Origin: Quercus robur
Taxonomy: Eukaryota; Streptophyta; Magnoliopsida; Fagales; Fagaceae
Direction of reading: 5' to 3'
Assembly (NCBI RefSeq): GCF_932294415.1
Contig: NC_065544.1
Coordinates: forward strand, 38,621,793 to 38,685,792
Length of the DNA stretch: 64,000 nucleotides
Shown here one piece after another: positions 43,901 to 55,003 of the stretch. A model generated the notes under the pieces. It was not told where the DNA came from. It saw only the letters and a program-made list of their open reading frames with translations, and did not search any database. Position numbers and translations under genes: made by a program. How positions within the stretch are numbered: the stretch's first letter is position 1; every line of letters starts with the position of its first letter.

Positions 43901-45289
43901 TCTCAAGTTGGAAGAGAAATTTTGATTAAAGCCATGGCACAAGCTATCCCTACATATGCCATTGGATGCTTTTTGCTACCGAAAGGCTTGCTTAAAGATC
44001 TTGAAGGGATGATGAGCAGATTTTGGTGGGGTCAAAAGATACAAGAAAGGAAAGTACACTGGTTGAGTTGGTCTAAACTTTGTATGCCCAAGTCGATGGG
44101 AGGAATTGGGTTTCAGGATCTTCATTCTTTCAACCTAGCCATGTTAGCTAAACAAGGATGGAGGCTTTTGAAAAATACACACTTCTTGTTCTATTGAGTC
44201 TACAAATCAAAGTACTTTCCCAATACATCTTTCTTAGATGCCCCATCACCAAATTCAAGGAGTTTTGCATGGAAAAGTATAGTGGCAGCCAGATTTGTCT
44301 TGGACAACGGATTGAGATAGCGAGTAGGAACCAGAAATAAAATTCGAATTTGCAAGACTGATGGCTTTCAACCCTACCATCATTCAAGGTGGTAACCCCG
44401 TGCTCCTCAATGTCAACAATGGCCACAGTGGATAACCTCATTGATCCAACTACAAGATCATGGCAAGTATCCATGATTGATCATGTATTCCTCCCACATG
44501 AAGCTGAGATTATTAAATCCATCCCATTGAGCAATAGAGTGGTGCAAGACACCCAAATTTGGGCATACACAAACACGGGTGAATATTTGGTAAAAAATGC
44601 ATATAAGATGATCCAAACTCAACATCTAAGATCTTTTCATGGCCAATCATCCAATCACTTACATAGCAATAAAATTGGGAAAGTGATTTGGGCGGTTAAG
44701 GTATGTAAAAAAATCAAAACTTTCATTTGGAGAGCTTGTAGAGATATAATTCCTACTAAAGCTAATCTAACTAGAAGAAAATTTTTATTTGATGTTGGAT
44801 GTGGTTGTTGTGAGGATGGGGTGGAGTCAACAGATATCAAGTCCACATGCTTGAGGGAGATCATGACTCATTGCACAAATATCTCATTTGTGGATGTGGC
44901 TGATCAAATAATGCAAAGAAAAAATGACCCAGAGATTGCAATATTTTTCACAACCAGCTGGATGATTTGGAATAAGTGGAATGAGGCTCGCTTCGGTACT
45001 CCACGTCCTAATCCCACTTTTCTAGCCATGTTTGCTGCAACCCATGCTTTAGAATATTTGGAAGCTAATTATGGAGTTTTGTCTTGAGTAATAGTAAGAT
45101 AGTCTTGTTTTTTTTTTTCTTTGGCATTGCTTGATGTAACTTTACTTATAATTGTTATTTTTGTAAGGTGAAGAGAAAGCCATGTAGCTAGCCCAGGTTT
45201 AGCATGGTTGTTCTATGTTGCTGCCTTGCTTTTGTATAAACTTATTCTTTCTTTAAATAAAATGTTGTCATTTACTCTAAAAAAAAAAA
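40968..45289 (+). mobile_element. Degenerate LINE inserted into the tandem array
   Basis: About 4.3 kb interrupting the 184-bp array. The left junction GAAATAATAAA|GAATATT and right junction ACTCTAAAAAAAAA|AATAATAAAAATAAA reuse the unit's AATAATAAA segment, so a target duplication of about 9 bp. It contains the endonuclease-reverse transcriptase ORF2 remains and ends in an A tract. ORF1 (gag-like, CCHC) was not recognised in 40970-41520. Confidence 0.85.
41521..45087 (+). pseudogene. LINE ORF2 remains: endonuclease and reverse transcriptase
   Basis: 41521 starts MSILSLNCRGLKEKSAVGEL, the usual plant LINE endonuclease start. After a frame break near 41698 the endonuclease continues to 42227 (IGIYGHP, WICIGDFN, DRGVANQEW, SDHMAI). 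The reverse transcriptase runs from about 42668 to 44195: ALIPKTKDPESITQYRPISL, an in-frame TAG at 43157, [38 protein letters not shown] (the FADD active site). 44389-45087 is a zinc-knuckle-like zf-RVT region (KTFIWRACRDIIPTKANL) that has lost its central cysteine/histidine stretch. No RNase H domain follows. Several stops and frame breaks make it inactive. Confidence 0.88.
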
Positions 45290-45870
45290 TAATAAAAATA
45301 AAATACCCCTCTCTAATTGTTCATCCAAATTGATGGATTCCACATAATTTCTACAGTTTGGTAAGTGTGGAATGGTGGCAAATTGTGGTACATACCTATA
45401 GTCAACACAAATACAACACCATTAAAATTAAAAAAAAAAATTTATCAGAAGTAACACATGTTGAAATAATAAAAATGAAATACCCCTCTCTGATTGCTCT
45501 AGCCAAATTGATGGATTCCACAAAATTTCTATGGTTTGGTAAATGTGGAATGGTGGCGAATTGCGTTACATACCTACAATCAACACAAATACAACACCAT
45601 CAGAATTAAAAAAAAAAAAAAAAAAATTGAAATTATCAGAAGTAACACATGTTGAAATAATAAAAATTGAATACCCTTCTCTTATTGCTCTAGCCAAATT
45701 GATGGATTCCATAGAATTTCTACAGTTTGGTAAGTGTGGAATGGTGGCTTATTGCGTTACATACCTACAATCAACACAAATACAACACCACTGAATTTAA
45801 AAAAAAAAAAAAAAAAATTAATTATCAAAAGTAACACTTAAATAAAAATATAAATACCCCTCTTTGATTC
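45290..45870. repeat. ~184-bp tandem repeat array, right part
   Basis: Three further units with GTTTGGTAAGTGTGG at about 45356, 45533 and 45725, followed by a partial unit. Short frames here (LIALAKLMDST, FGKCGMVA) are the repeat read in one frame. Confidence 0.88.
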
Positions 45871-46078
45871 CATTAGCCAAATTTGCCACTTTCCTCATGT
45901 CTTTGATTGCTTTAGCCAAGTTTGTCAGTTTCATCATGGCTGAAGACTATTTGCAACTGTGAAAACAAGGAAAAAAAAATTAATACTAATGATATGAATT
46001 TGTTATTTTTATACTATTTTTTCACTCTCTTCCCTCTCCTCGTCAATGTCTCTTCAAAACTAGGCTTAACCCTGCATC

Positions 46079-46146
<68 letters not shown>

Positions 46147-46500
46147 AAGAGAAGAGATAGATAGATGGAAGAAATAGAAAGAAGATAAATGAGAGAGAAT
46201 GAGTCAGATATGATTTAACAGAGATAAGCAAGTTTCCTTGCTACAATAGGATAAATACATACAAGTTTAGTGTAGCAGATGCTGTTGTGGCTCACATGCA
46301 GTAAAAGTTGAGGGATGAGAGTATGGTTCACAACGGCAAAAGTTGAGGGATGCGATGGTGTGGTTACACCACGGCGGCAAAAGGCAGACCTTTGTTGATA
46401 GAGGTTGAAATGTGTGGAGCTTTAGGTCAACAAAAGATTTGATGGGTATTAGTGTCCATTGCTTTTCTTTCCTTTTTTCCTGTAGCTCTTCAAAGTAAAG
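45871..46500. other. Intergenic with (GA)n microsatellite
   Basis: A (GA)n run of about 60 bp occupies 46083-46142. The rest has no recognised gene or element; overlapping frames on both strands derive from the dinucleotide run. Confidence 0.5.
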
Positions 46501-46503
46501 TAC

Positions 46504-47526
46504 CACTACAAGAAAGAAAGAAAAAAGAAAAAAAAGAAAAGAAAAAAACCAACTTAATACAACGAAAAAAGTCATTGCAATAACAACTAATGTCGTTGTA
46601 ATAAGGTGTTATTGCAATGACAAAAAAGTCAATGCAAGCTGTTATAATAAAGTCCGAGGCAATAGGTTTATGCAACATTAGATTTTTGTTGCAATGATTT
46701 ACTTTGAGAATCTCGTTACAATAGGTTGATATTTTTAATTAAAAAATAATATTTTTTTTAAAATAAATAATTTTTTTACAATAATAATTTTTCCATTAAC
46801 CTATTTTGCAATTCAAAAACCATATCTAGGAACTACACTAACAAATCAAAGATACACATAAAAGATGTTTCAATACATATGTCAAAAAACACAAATATAT
46901 ACACAACTTGTTGAGCTTACATTCAAACACATAGTTTCGAAAAGTATGCAAAAATCAATACAACATGAAAGAAAAGTTTCTTCCCTAAAGTGTTATCCAA
47001 GCATGCTTCATGACCATTTCATTGACTTACCACCTATTTCGGAAAAAAGAATAAAAAAAAAAAGTATGAAGTTGAAAAACACCATATATATGTATATATA
47101 TACAACACAATGTACAAACAAAGAAAAATCAAATTAAAATTTAAAGAAACCAAAAGATTACCTAAAAGTTAGAGAGAAAATCCTTAAAATAAGAAAGAGT
47201 CTCTCCAAGGAGACTATTAATTAAGAGAGACTGAAATTTGAGTTAGAAAATATATAGTTTGTAGATATGAGAGAGAGAGAGAGAGAGAGAGAGAATTTGA
47301 GATTAAAAAAAAAAAAAAAAGGAGATAGAGGTGGTTGAGAGAAAGGGGGAAACTAAGATGAAAAAAAAAAAATAGCTATAGGCGTAAAAAATTTAAGATG
47401 AGAAAAAATAGATATGAGAGAGAGAGAGAGAGATGGAAATTTGAAAGATAAGTTTTACAATTAATGGATAAATTTGAATTTTGAGATAGGCTTAAGAGAA
47501 AGAGGGAAAGTGGGATGAGAAAAAAA

Positions 47527-47593
<67 letters not shown>

Positions 47594-48290
47594 TAGGGAG
47601 ATAAATGTGGGTGAGAAAAAGAGGGGAAACTAAGATGAAAAAAAAGTAGGAGAGAGAGAGAGAGAATTTGAGATTAAAAAAAAAAAAAAGGAGATAGGGG
47701 TAGGTGAGAGAAAGGGGGAAACTAAGATAAAAAAAAAAATAGAGATAGGTGTGAAAAATTTGAGATGAGAAAAAATAGGGAGATAGATGTGGGTGAGAGA
47801 AAGAGGAAAACTGAGATGAGAAAAAAAAAAGGAGACATGCGTTGGTGAGAGAGAAAATTTGAGATTAGAAAAAAAAAATGGGGCAACATGGGTGAGAGAG
47901 AGGAAATTAGTGAAAAAAAAATAGTGCCAATTTTCCAAAATTTTCCACTACTCAATTATTCACCTCTATTACATCAACAAAATTTGATGTGAAATAAATA
48001 TTTAACCTATTACAACAATATAGTTCGATGTGAAATAAAAAAAATTACCTATTGCAACAACATATCTCATTGTAAAATAAAGGTTACCTATTACAACAAC
48101 ACATTTCAATGTAACATAATAATTATTGCTACAATCTCATATTGATGTAATAAATTTAAGTTACCATTACAACAAAAAACAACCTAGAGATGCAATAGTA
48201 TATATATATATATCTATATATATATTACCTTTATTATTTTTTGTTGTTGCAATAATACTTGTTTTATTATGTTTTTTTTTTCTTGTAGTG
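46504..48290. mobile_element. Non-autonomous CACTA (En/Spm-like) element, 1.79 kb
   Basis: Starts CACTACAAGAAA and ends TTTCTTGTAGTG, perfect 12-bp inverted ends, with the 3-bp duplication TAC on both sides (46501-46503, 48291-48293). The subterminal zones have repeated short motifs such as ATTGCAATAACA, TTGTAATA and their complements (about 46560-46740 and 48000-48210), expected transposase-binding regions. The middle is purine-rich minisatellite. No transposase gene. Confidence 0.9.
47268..47930. repeat. GA-rich minisatellite inside the CACTA element
   Basis: Repeating blocks of the type (GA)n-ATTTGAGAT-(A)n-GGAGATAGnnGTGG and GAGAGAAAGGGGGAAACTAAGA, with (GA)n runs at about 47268-47293, 47411-47432, 47529-47590 and 47651-47666. 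Strongly purine-biased on the plus strand. ORFs on the minus strand (SLSPTHVSFFFSHL) are this repeat translated. Confidence 0.85.
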
Positions 48291-48344
48291 TACAATGCAA
48301 CTGGAGCATGTCGACTAAAAACTCAAAAAGTTAGACAAAAGATT

Positions 48345-48367
48345 TTTTTTTTTTTTTTGGTATACAG
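48345..48367 (-). mobile_element. Micro-retroposed insert (CTGTATACC + A14)
   Basis: 23 bp between perfect 16-bp duplications AGTTAGACAAAAGATT (48329-48344 and 48368-48383). On the minus strand it is CTGTATACC followed by an A tract. Confidence 0.7.
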
Positions 48368-48383
48368 AGTTAGACAAAAGATT

Positions 48384-49539
48384 CAAAATCCCACAACATG
48401 TTACATGGCTTTAAAAACCGGACCAATCAAAAAACCGGAAAAGAGTGTGGTTTCCAGTTTTATGGTCCGGTCGTGGTCGAATCGATGGTCGAACTGGTGA
48501 TGTCATTAATATTTAATTAATCATTTTTAAATTATTATAATAAATACTTAATAAGTTTAAAACTAATTATGTTTAGTTAAAAAATATATAAAAATAATTT
48601 TATGTAATTTTTCACATATTATTAAGAATATTAAAAAATAACAAATTGTAACTAAATATTAATATTATAGGTCTGTTTGGATAAGCTATTTTAAAAAGGG
48701 CGTTTTTAAAAATGAGCGTTTTTAAAATGTGCATTTTTAAAACACATTTTTTAAAACTATTTATAAGCGTTTGGCAAAACCTATGAGAACATTAAGAAAG
48801 AAGTTTTTTATTGTCAATAAGCATTTGATCTATATATGTCTAAAATTATTGTTTGAGTGTAAGTTACCAAAGTAGGACACAACTCTAACACCAAAGTACA
48901 CTCATAAAATAATTTTAGTCTGATTATAGTCACCCCACCACTATAGCTGTTCACCAATACAGTCACCTCACTACTATAGCTGTTCACCACTCAATAAGAA
49001 TATAACTTTCCCAAATCAGGCTACCATCTATTCCAAACCACAAAGACAAAATAGAGTTGAAAAGTTGAAACCCAAATCACAAACAACGTAGTGAAAAACT
49101 AACGGGAGACGGAGAAAGAAAGAGCTTGCAGCAATGGCGTTCTCTATTTGTGGTGATTGAGCTTGCAGATGGTGCAATTGAGGCTCTGTCAATGCGTCTT
49201 CTTTCTACTTCCAATGCGTTCTCTCTACATGAAAGCCCCATGGATTTAATAAATCTTTCCCAAAAATTAATAGGACTTATGGTTTTTCCTTTAATAAGGA
49301 TGAATGTGCCAAATTCAAAAAAAGCAGAAAGAAAAGAGGCAATGTGTAATTGTAAAAGGCAGTCAGTTATCCAACAATTAAAACCTAGCTCACCCTACTT
49401 TATTACAACACAAATACACAAATATACTCCATTGAATCTACCCTGATATGCACCCTCAAAAAAAAAAGTCTCAATGTAATTTATTAAATGCTCTATCGCC
49501 AATCATTGATTCTCTCCCATATTAATGAGTAGTATTTTG
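48384..49539. other. Intergenic, repeat-like fragments
   Basis: 48410-48500 is a GC-richer fragment (TGGTCCGGTCGTGG) of unknown element type. 48668-48790 (GTCTGTTTGGATAAGCTATT, AAGCGTTTGGCAAAACC) looks like another terminal-repeat element. A short direct duplication AGTCACC(C/T)CACnACTATAGCTG lies near 48928 and 48961. The 106-codon frame at 49126 has no recognisable domain. Confidence 0.4.
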
Positions 49540-50815
49540 GAATTTGGATATTTATCTCATGATAACTCTAGCCATGTCTCTTCCTTTACTGGAAAGTGGA
49601 TTTGGAAGCTTGATACTTTGCCTAAACTCTAAGCCTCCATTTGGAAATGTTTCATGCACAACATTCCTACTAAGGACATCGTTGAAGGGAGAGGTTTTAT
49701 GGGGGAAGTTCAATGCAATGATAGTCGAGAATCAATTCTTCATGTACTAAGAGATTGTCCCTATGCCAAATGCTTTTGGAATAAAACCCAAGCTTGTATG
49801 TTCATGCATGATTTTTACAGCCTAGATCTTTGTTTGTGCATGGATGAAAAAGAATTTGGGCACTATTCCCTGCCATAATTCTTTGATTCCTTGGAATATC
49901 TATTTTTCTTTTGCCATTTGGAACCTTTGGCAAGATAGAAATAATATTTTGTTTAAGAACACTCCTTCAAACAGTGACTTGAGCAGCGATGTTAATTGTG
50001 TTGCCGGTGAATATTTGTTTTGTGATTCTCGGTCTGTAATGATCAAAGAGAATGCAGCGGGTTAATGTTAGGTAGAATAAACTTGAGATTGTCTGGTTTA
50101 AACTTAACACAAATGGCTCATCTTTGGGCAATCCGAAGATGACTAATGGAGGGGGCCTTATCCGTGACCATAGTGGTCTTTGGATTAAAGTATTTACCCA
50201 AAACGTTGGGGTGACCACCAATGTTGATGCAGAGCTTTGGGTTACAAGGGATGGGTTGACATCATGTATAAATCTGTATCTCTTGGAAGTTGAAATAGAT
50301 ATTGATGCCAAAGTAGTGCTTGGCTAGGTTTCTGAAGCCTACAATAGTAATTTACATCATGCTTTTCTTATCATTTTTTTTTGAGTAAACAATAATATTT
50401 ATTAGAACACACAAGAAATTAGTAATATTAGTATTTTAAACCGGGTTTATAATACATTACATAACCAGAGTACAACTATAAAAGGGTATTACCTTTGTAA
50501 TTGTAGACTGGAGTTATAAACAGCGGATATTAGACACACACAACCAATGTGGGATAAATATTCCTATTTTTTTTTTTTTTTAGTAAACAGTAATACTTAT
50601 TAGTGTTTTAAACCGGGTTTATAATACGTTACATAACCAGGTTTATAAACCAGGCTTTTCTTATAATGGATTGTAAGATTTTGTTGCTTTTGATTGTCCG
50701 CTATGGACCTTTGTATGCTTCTTTTCTATGAGAATTTGGATTTGTATTATGAGAAACTCTATTTTCAAACTTCTGCTTAGTTAATGAATGTCAGGGTTTA
50801 CCACCCAAAAAAAAA
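49540..50815 (+). mobile_element. LINE 3' fragment with zf-RVT and RNase H remains
   Basis: Frame-broken translations give ESILHVLRDCPYAKCFW (zf-RVT) and, at 50124-50325, GGGLIRDHSGLWIKVFTQN and DAELWVTRDGL, the RNase H-like domain typical of plant LINE ORF2 ends. The copy runs on, after an insertion at 50372-50653, to a 3' end near 50815 (GTTTACCACCC plus A tract). Family differs from the LINE at 40968, which lacks RNase H. Confidence 0.8.
50372..50653 (-). mobile_element. Retroposed dimeric insert, 282 bp, inside the LINE fragment
   Basis: Flanked by the perfect 11-bp duplication GCTTTTCTTAT (50361-50371 and 50654-50664), with a T run at its left edge, so inserted in minus orientation. It contains two related halves that share TTTTAAACCGGGTTTATAAT and AGTAAACAnTAATA-TTATTAG, each bordered by a T run. 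The part between has ACCAATGTGGGATAAAT, reminiscent of LTR starts (complement CCCACATTGG). Confidence 0.8.
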
Positions 50816-52008
50816 CCTTTAATAAAATGATTTTATTTTTGTTGAGTTGACATTTTGCTTTTACACAAATAGATCCAATATATTTTACAGATAGACCCAA
50901 TTATATTGGGGATACTTGAATTTAAGTATCTTGTATATCGTTTATGTAAAATCAATGTCTTACACCATATGAGGTCTATGGTTATGTGATCTTCACTAGC
51001 TACGATACATAAGATACCTGCAAATGATGTATACCCACTTTGCAGCCCCTATCATCCTGTTTTCTCCCATGTTGATCAATATGACTTCTTTTACTCAGCG
51101 GTCAGCATGTGTACTACTGAGCCTTGCTATATAAATAAAGTGATCACATGCAGTGCACTTGTGCACGTGATCATTTTTCGTCCATCACGATTGACGCAAG
51201 TGCAATGGAATGATCAATTTCATCATTTCTCAAATTTCATGAGTCAATAACATCAAATTGATAGTACAAGGAATCTGTTTAAAATAAACTCAAACCACAA
51301 GAGTCTATGCATTTCTACATTTTTCTCTGTTCAAATTAAAAAAATGTGCAACACTAGAAAAACGAACCCAAACAAAATTAAGACAAGAAAATCAAAATAG
51401 TGTAGGCAATTTGGAGATTGTAGGGAAAAAGGCTGTCAGTTTCATATTGAAATTGAAGAAAAAAGTTCAGATATTAAACAAAGATGCCCAAACAAATATC
51501 ATTGTTCTAAATAGCCTCAGAAAAATAAAATTCTATAAGAAAACTGTCGATCCAAAATTTATAATACCATTACACTGAAGAAAAGGCACAAGTCTAACCT
51601 TCTATTTACTATTTAGAGTTACTACTTGACTAGTTTGAGCTCAAAAACTAGTTCCATTTATGTGAAAAATCATTAGAAAAAGAAACTAAAAATCATCTCC
51701 CTCACAACTTGCACAAGTAGCCAAACAGAATAACTGGTGATGTGGTCAGCCACTTCAACAAAAATTAAGCTAAGTTTTACAATGGGGATTGCCACATTGA
51801 GTTCGAAAACTACTTCAGTTTCACGTGAAAAGAATTAAGGTTGAAAGTTAAAACAAAATTGAGGAAAAAAATACTAAACGGACTCCACTAGGGATGCTTT
51901 GAATTTAACAGTGCTAGATAGAGAAGATCTCTTTAGAAACTACTTCATTTAACAGGTTGAAGAGGGGGTCACAACATAATTAATTAACTAAAATGGAGTC
52001 GCTCCCTA
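50816..52008. other. Intergenic, no gene seen
   Basis: AT-rich sequence without a recognisable gene, RNA or element boundary. Confidence 0.4.
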
Positions 52009-52011
52009 TAA

Positions 52012-53264
52012 GAGCATTTGCAGCAGTGTAGCTATAATGCTATAATGCTAAAATTTAGCTCCACAAACACAAAAACCTTGCTGCAGCAGTGGAGCTAAAT
52101 CTAAAAAATTTAGCTCCATTGCTACAGTGCACATCTATAAATAGATGTGCACTGTTCATACCATCTAAAATAAAGAAATATTATTTTATTAAATTTCTCT
52201 CTCCACTTCTATTAAAAAAATATTTTTTCCTTTTTCTTTATTTTTTCTCTCTCTCTCTCTCCGGCTTCTCTTCTTTCTTCCTCTTTCCTTCTCATTTTTT
52301 TTTTCTCTCCCTCGTCTACTCTCTGCTTCGCCATCGCCGATCTTCATCGTCGCCGATCTTCATCATTGATCTTCATTGTCGCCGATCTTCATTGTCGTCG
52401 CCCAGTTGCCGTCCCACGCCACTGACTCGTCTACTCTCTACTTCGCCATCGCCCATCTTCATCCTCGTCGCCCAGTTGCCGTCCCACGCCGTTGACTCGT
52501 CTACTCTCTGCTTCGCCATCGCCCATCTTCATCGAACTCAAGCGCGCCACAGACCTATCGAAGCTCTATGCTCGGTTAATATTTTTGGGTTCATAGGTTT
52601 GTGGGTTCACGGACCCATCGAACTGAAGCACGCCACGGACCCATCGAACTGAAGCGCGCCACGGACCCACGGACCCATGATCGACGACGGCGGGAATTCT
52701 GGGTTCATGGGTTTTGGATTTCTGGGTTTGTGGGTTTTTGGGTGTTTGATTTTTTTATTTTTTGTTGGGTTTGGTTGTGATTGTGAATTGTGGTTGAAAT
52801 GGCAGTTTGGTGGCTGTGTTGGTGGTGGTTTGGTAGCTGTGGTTGTGTTTGCTGTGGGCTGTGTTGGTGGTGGTTTGATTTTTTTTTTTTTTTTCCCTTG
52901 CCGTGGGCGGCTGTGTTGGGTTATGGTTGTGGCTGTGTTGGTGGTGGTCACATGAAGGTTGTTGCCGTGGGCTGTGGTTGTCACATGAAGGTTGTTGCCG
53001 TGGGCTATGGTTGTCACATGAAGGTTGTCGCTGGTGGAGTGTGTGGCTGTGATAATTGTGGATAGTGAATATATTATTTTATTGTAGTGAGATTGATTAT
53101 TTTATTGTAGTAGTTATATTATTTTATTGTGATGTTTATATTATTTTATTGTGTAGAAAGCTAAAATAGATCCACTGATGTAGCATGTGTGTAGGTAAAA
53201 TAGATAAAGTAACTTTTGGTGGAGCTAAAAAGCTAAATTTTTAGCTCCACTGCTGTGGATGCTC
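52012..53264. mobile_element. Non-autonomous PIF/Harbinger-like element, intact ends, 1253 bp
   Basis: Ends GAGCATTTGCAGCAGTG and CACTGCTGTGGATGCTC are inverted repeats (14 of 17), flanked by TAA (52009-52011 and 53265-53267). Internal features shared with 5294-6379: a palindrome TGCTACAGTGCACATCTAT...ATAGATGTGCACTGT (52120-52155), TCT/CGTCGCC-rich interior, and GCATGTGTGTAGGTAAAATA, GATAAAGTAACTTTTGG near the right end. The interior has direct repeats (TTCGCCATCGCCGATCTTCA and variants; CACATGAAGGTTGTTGCCGT three times near 52950-53025). ORFs here follow the repeats; no transposase. Confidence 0.78.
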
Positions 53265-53267
53265 TAA

Positions 53268-55003
53268 GGACTCCACATGAAAGCCCCACTTATAGCTGAA
53301 CTTAGCTGCTCGAGCTACTAAACAGGAATAAAATACTTGTACACTAGTTTCCTACATCATACCACATAAGATAAACTAGTTTCCTCAACTAGATTTGGAA
53401 ACATTAACTTCTTGGCCAGACCACTTGCATTAAGCACTGAGCCACTGATTCATGGTTTCTACTTCTCTAGTTGTAGCTTGACCAAACAGCATTCATATGA
53501 TACTAATAAAGGCTGCCTTATTCCGTTCTCAAAATTGGAACCACCTCAGACTCTAAATGATAGATGCATTCATGTCTTATGACATTAAAGATCGCCATAA
53601 CATATAACTCTTGGATCCTTGGATCATATCATTCGTTATATTGACATTGCATATAAAGAGATCTCTTAGAACATTTTTAACAAGCTTTTTTGCCTAGATC
53701 CAAAGATGGGAAACAGAAAATGTGATAGATTTTGAGTCAACCAACCACAATTACTTCCCGATTACAAGTGTTAAAACAAAAGCCACCATATAATAACCCA
53801 AAGCCGAACTAACCAACACTAAATTATAGTAACTTTTATCCAGTACATAGGACAAAAAAATAATTTTGCAATTGAAAGAGGATGTGCTATGCAGGTGAAA
53901 AATGAATGCCAAGCAAATGATAAAAAGGTGAGTTGAAGTACAGAAAAAGAAAAGACAAACAAAAGAAAAGGATGAAAGGGAAAAACAGAGAGAGAGAGAG
54001 AGAGAAGTTCAATCTGATTTATTGAGAAGGAGTCACACAAGTTGAGCAGTATGTGCACTACTATTTATACATGTACTGAACTAAATAAGACCTTGTAGGA
54101 AATTAGTCTAACTAATTACATAACTGTAGGAACCCATCACACAACAACTGATTGAACTAATCGTAACTGCAATACAAGAAGTTTCAATTTAACACAAGTG
54201 GCAAATTGGGATGTAACAGATTTTTTTAAGCCAACAGTTATACTAGTCAATCTGTTACTAACCAATTTGTTACTAAAATTAACTAATTGCTAACCAATCT
54301 GTAACTAACTAATAGCTATTCTCTAACAGCAAGCATGTCTACAGAATTCTTTGCATGTTTGAAGATAAATTCATGTAACAGAGAATTTTAAACACTAAAG
54401 GAGACTTGCACTAAGGGTGACAACCAAATTGCTCCCTGCAATTAATGGGCTTAAACAAATTCCAACTGCATTTACAATTTAGGATTCTACAGTTCTGGAT
54501 TCAGAAACATATTAAGATGCCTACCTAACCAACACATTATTTGCCTCAATTTTGTCCAAAACAACATGCCATGAACATTTTGTACCTCAAGGACTGAGTC
54601 TCTTATATGCCTACCCAATTACAACCTACACATTAAAAAGAAATGCCATCTCTGCACAAAAAAAGATTAATATTATTATATTCCAGACGGTTCTTGTTAA
54701 TGGCTTTGAAGTCATGTTAAACAGAAAAACAGATATTTTACTAGTATGGAGCATAGAAAGAAACTGAGGAAGGAAGGGGTTGGGATGGTGAGCAAATGGT
54801 CACTGCATATATCTTAACAAATATTTGATTGAATGTCAAAGCAAGTAGACAATATATTATATGGCAATGGATGGGTCAAGTCCTACTGGAGTCTCTGTCT
54901 GCAATATTCCATATGGCTTGGCAACTTTGCACTCTACATACCAAATTGCAACTGGAAAGAAAATCTCGGTGGATACGTACAGTAGTTCAAAGTTTCAAGG
55001 ACT
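53268..55003. other. Intergenic, downstream of the DYW2-like locus
   Basis: No gene. A short (GA)n run at about 53987-54004. 54240-54320 repeats AACCAATnTGTnACTAA-like words. The end nearest 55003 would be 3' flank of the minus-strand locus. Confidence 0.4.

Noticed and set aside
40291-45870. Regular repeat array resembling a CRISPR
   Set aside because: Units of about 184 bp are nearly identical over their full length with no variable spacers, in a eukaryotic context; it is a tandem repeat.
47630-47955. Minus-strand Ser/Leu/Phe-rich frames
   Set aside because: Translation of the GA/TC minisatellite within the CACTA element.
52607-53065. His/Asn/Thr-rich and Gly/Val/Trp-rich frames
   Set aside because: Both strands of the same internal repeats of the Harbinger-like element.
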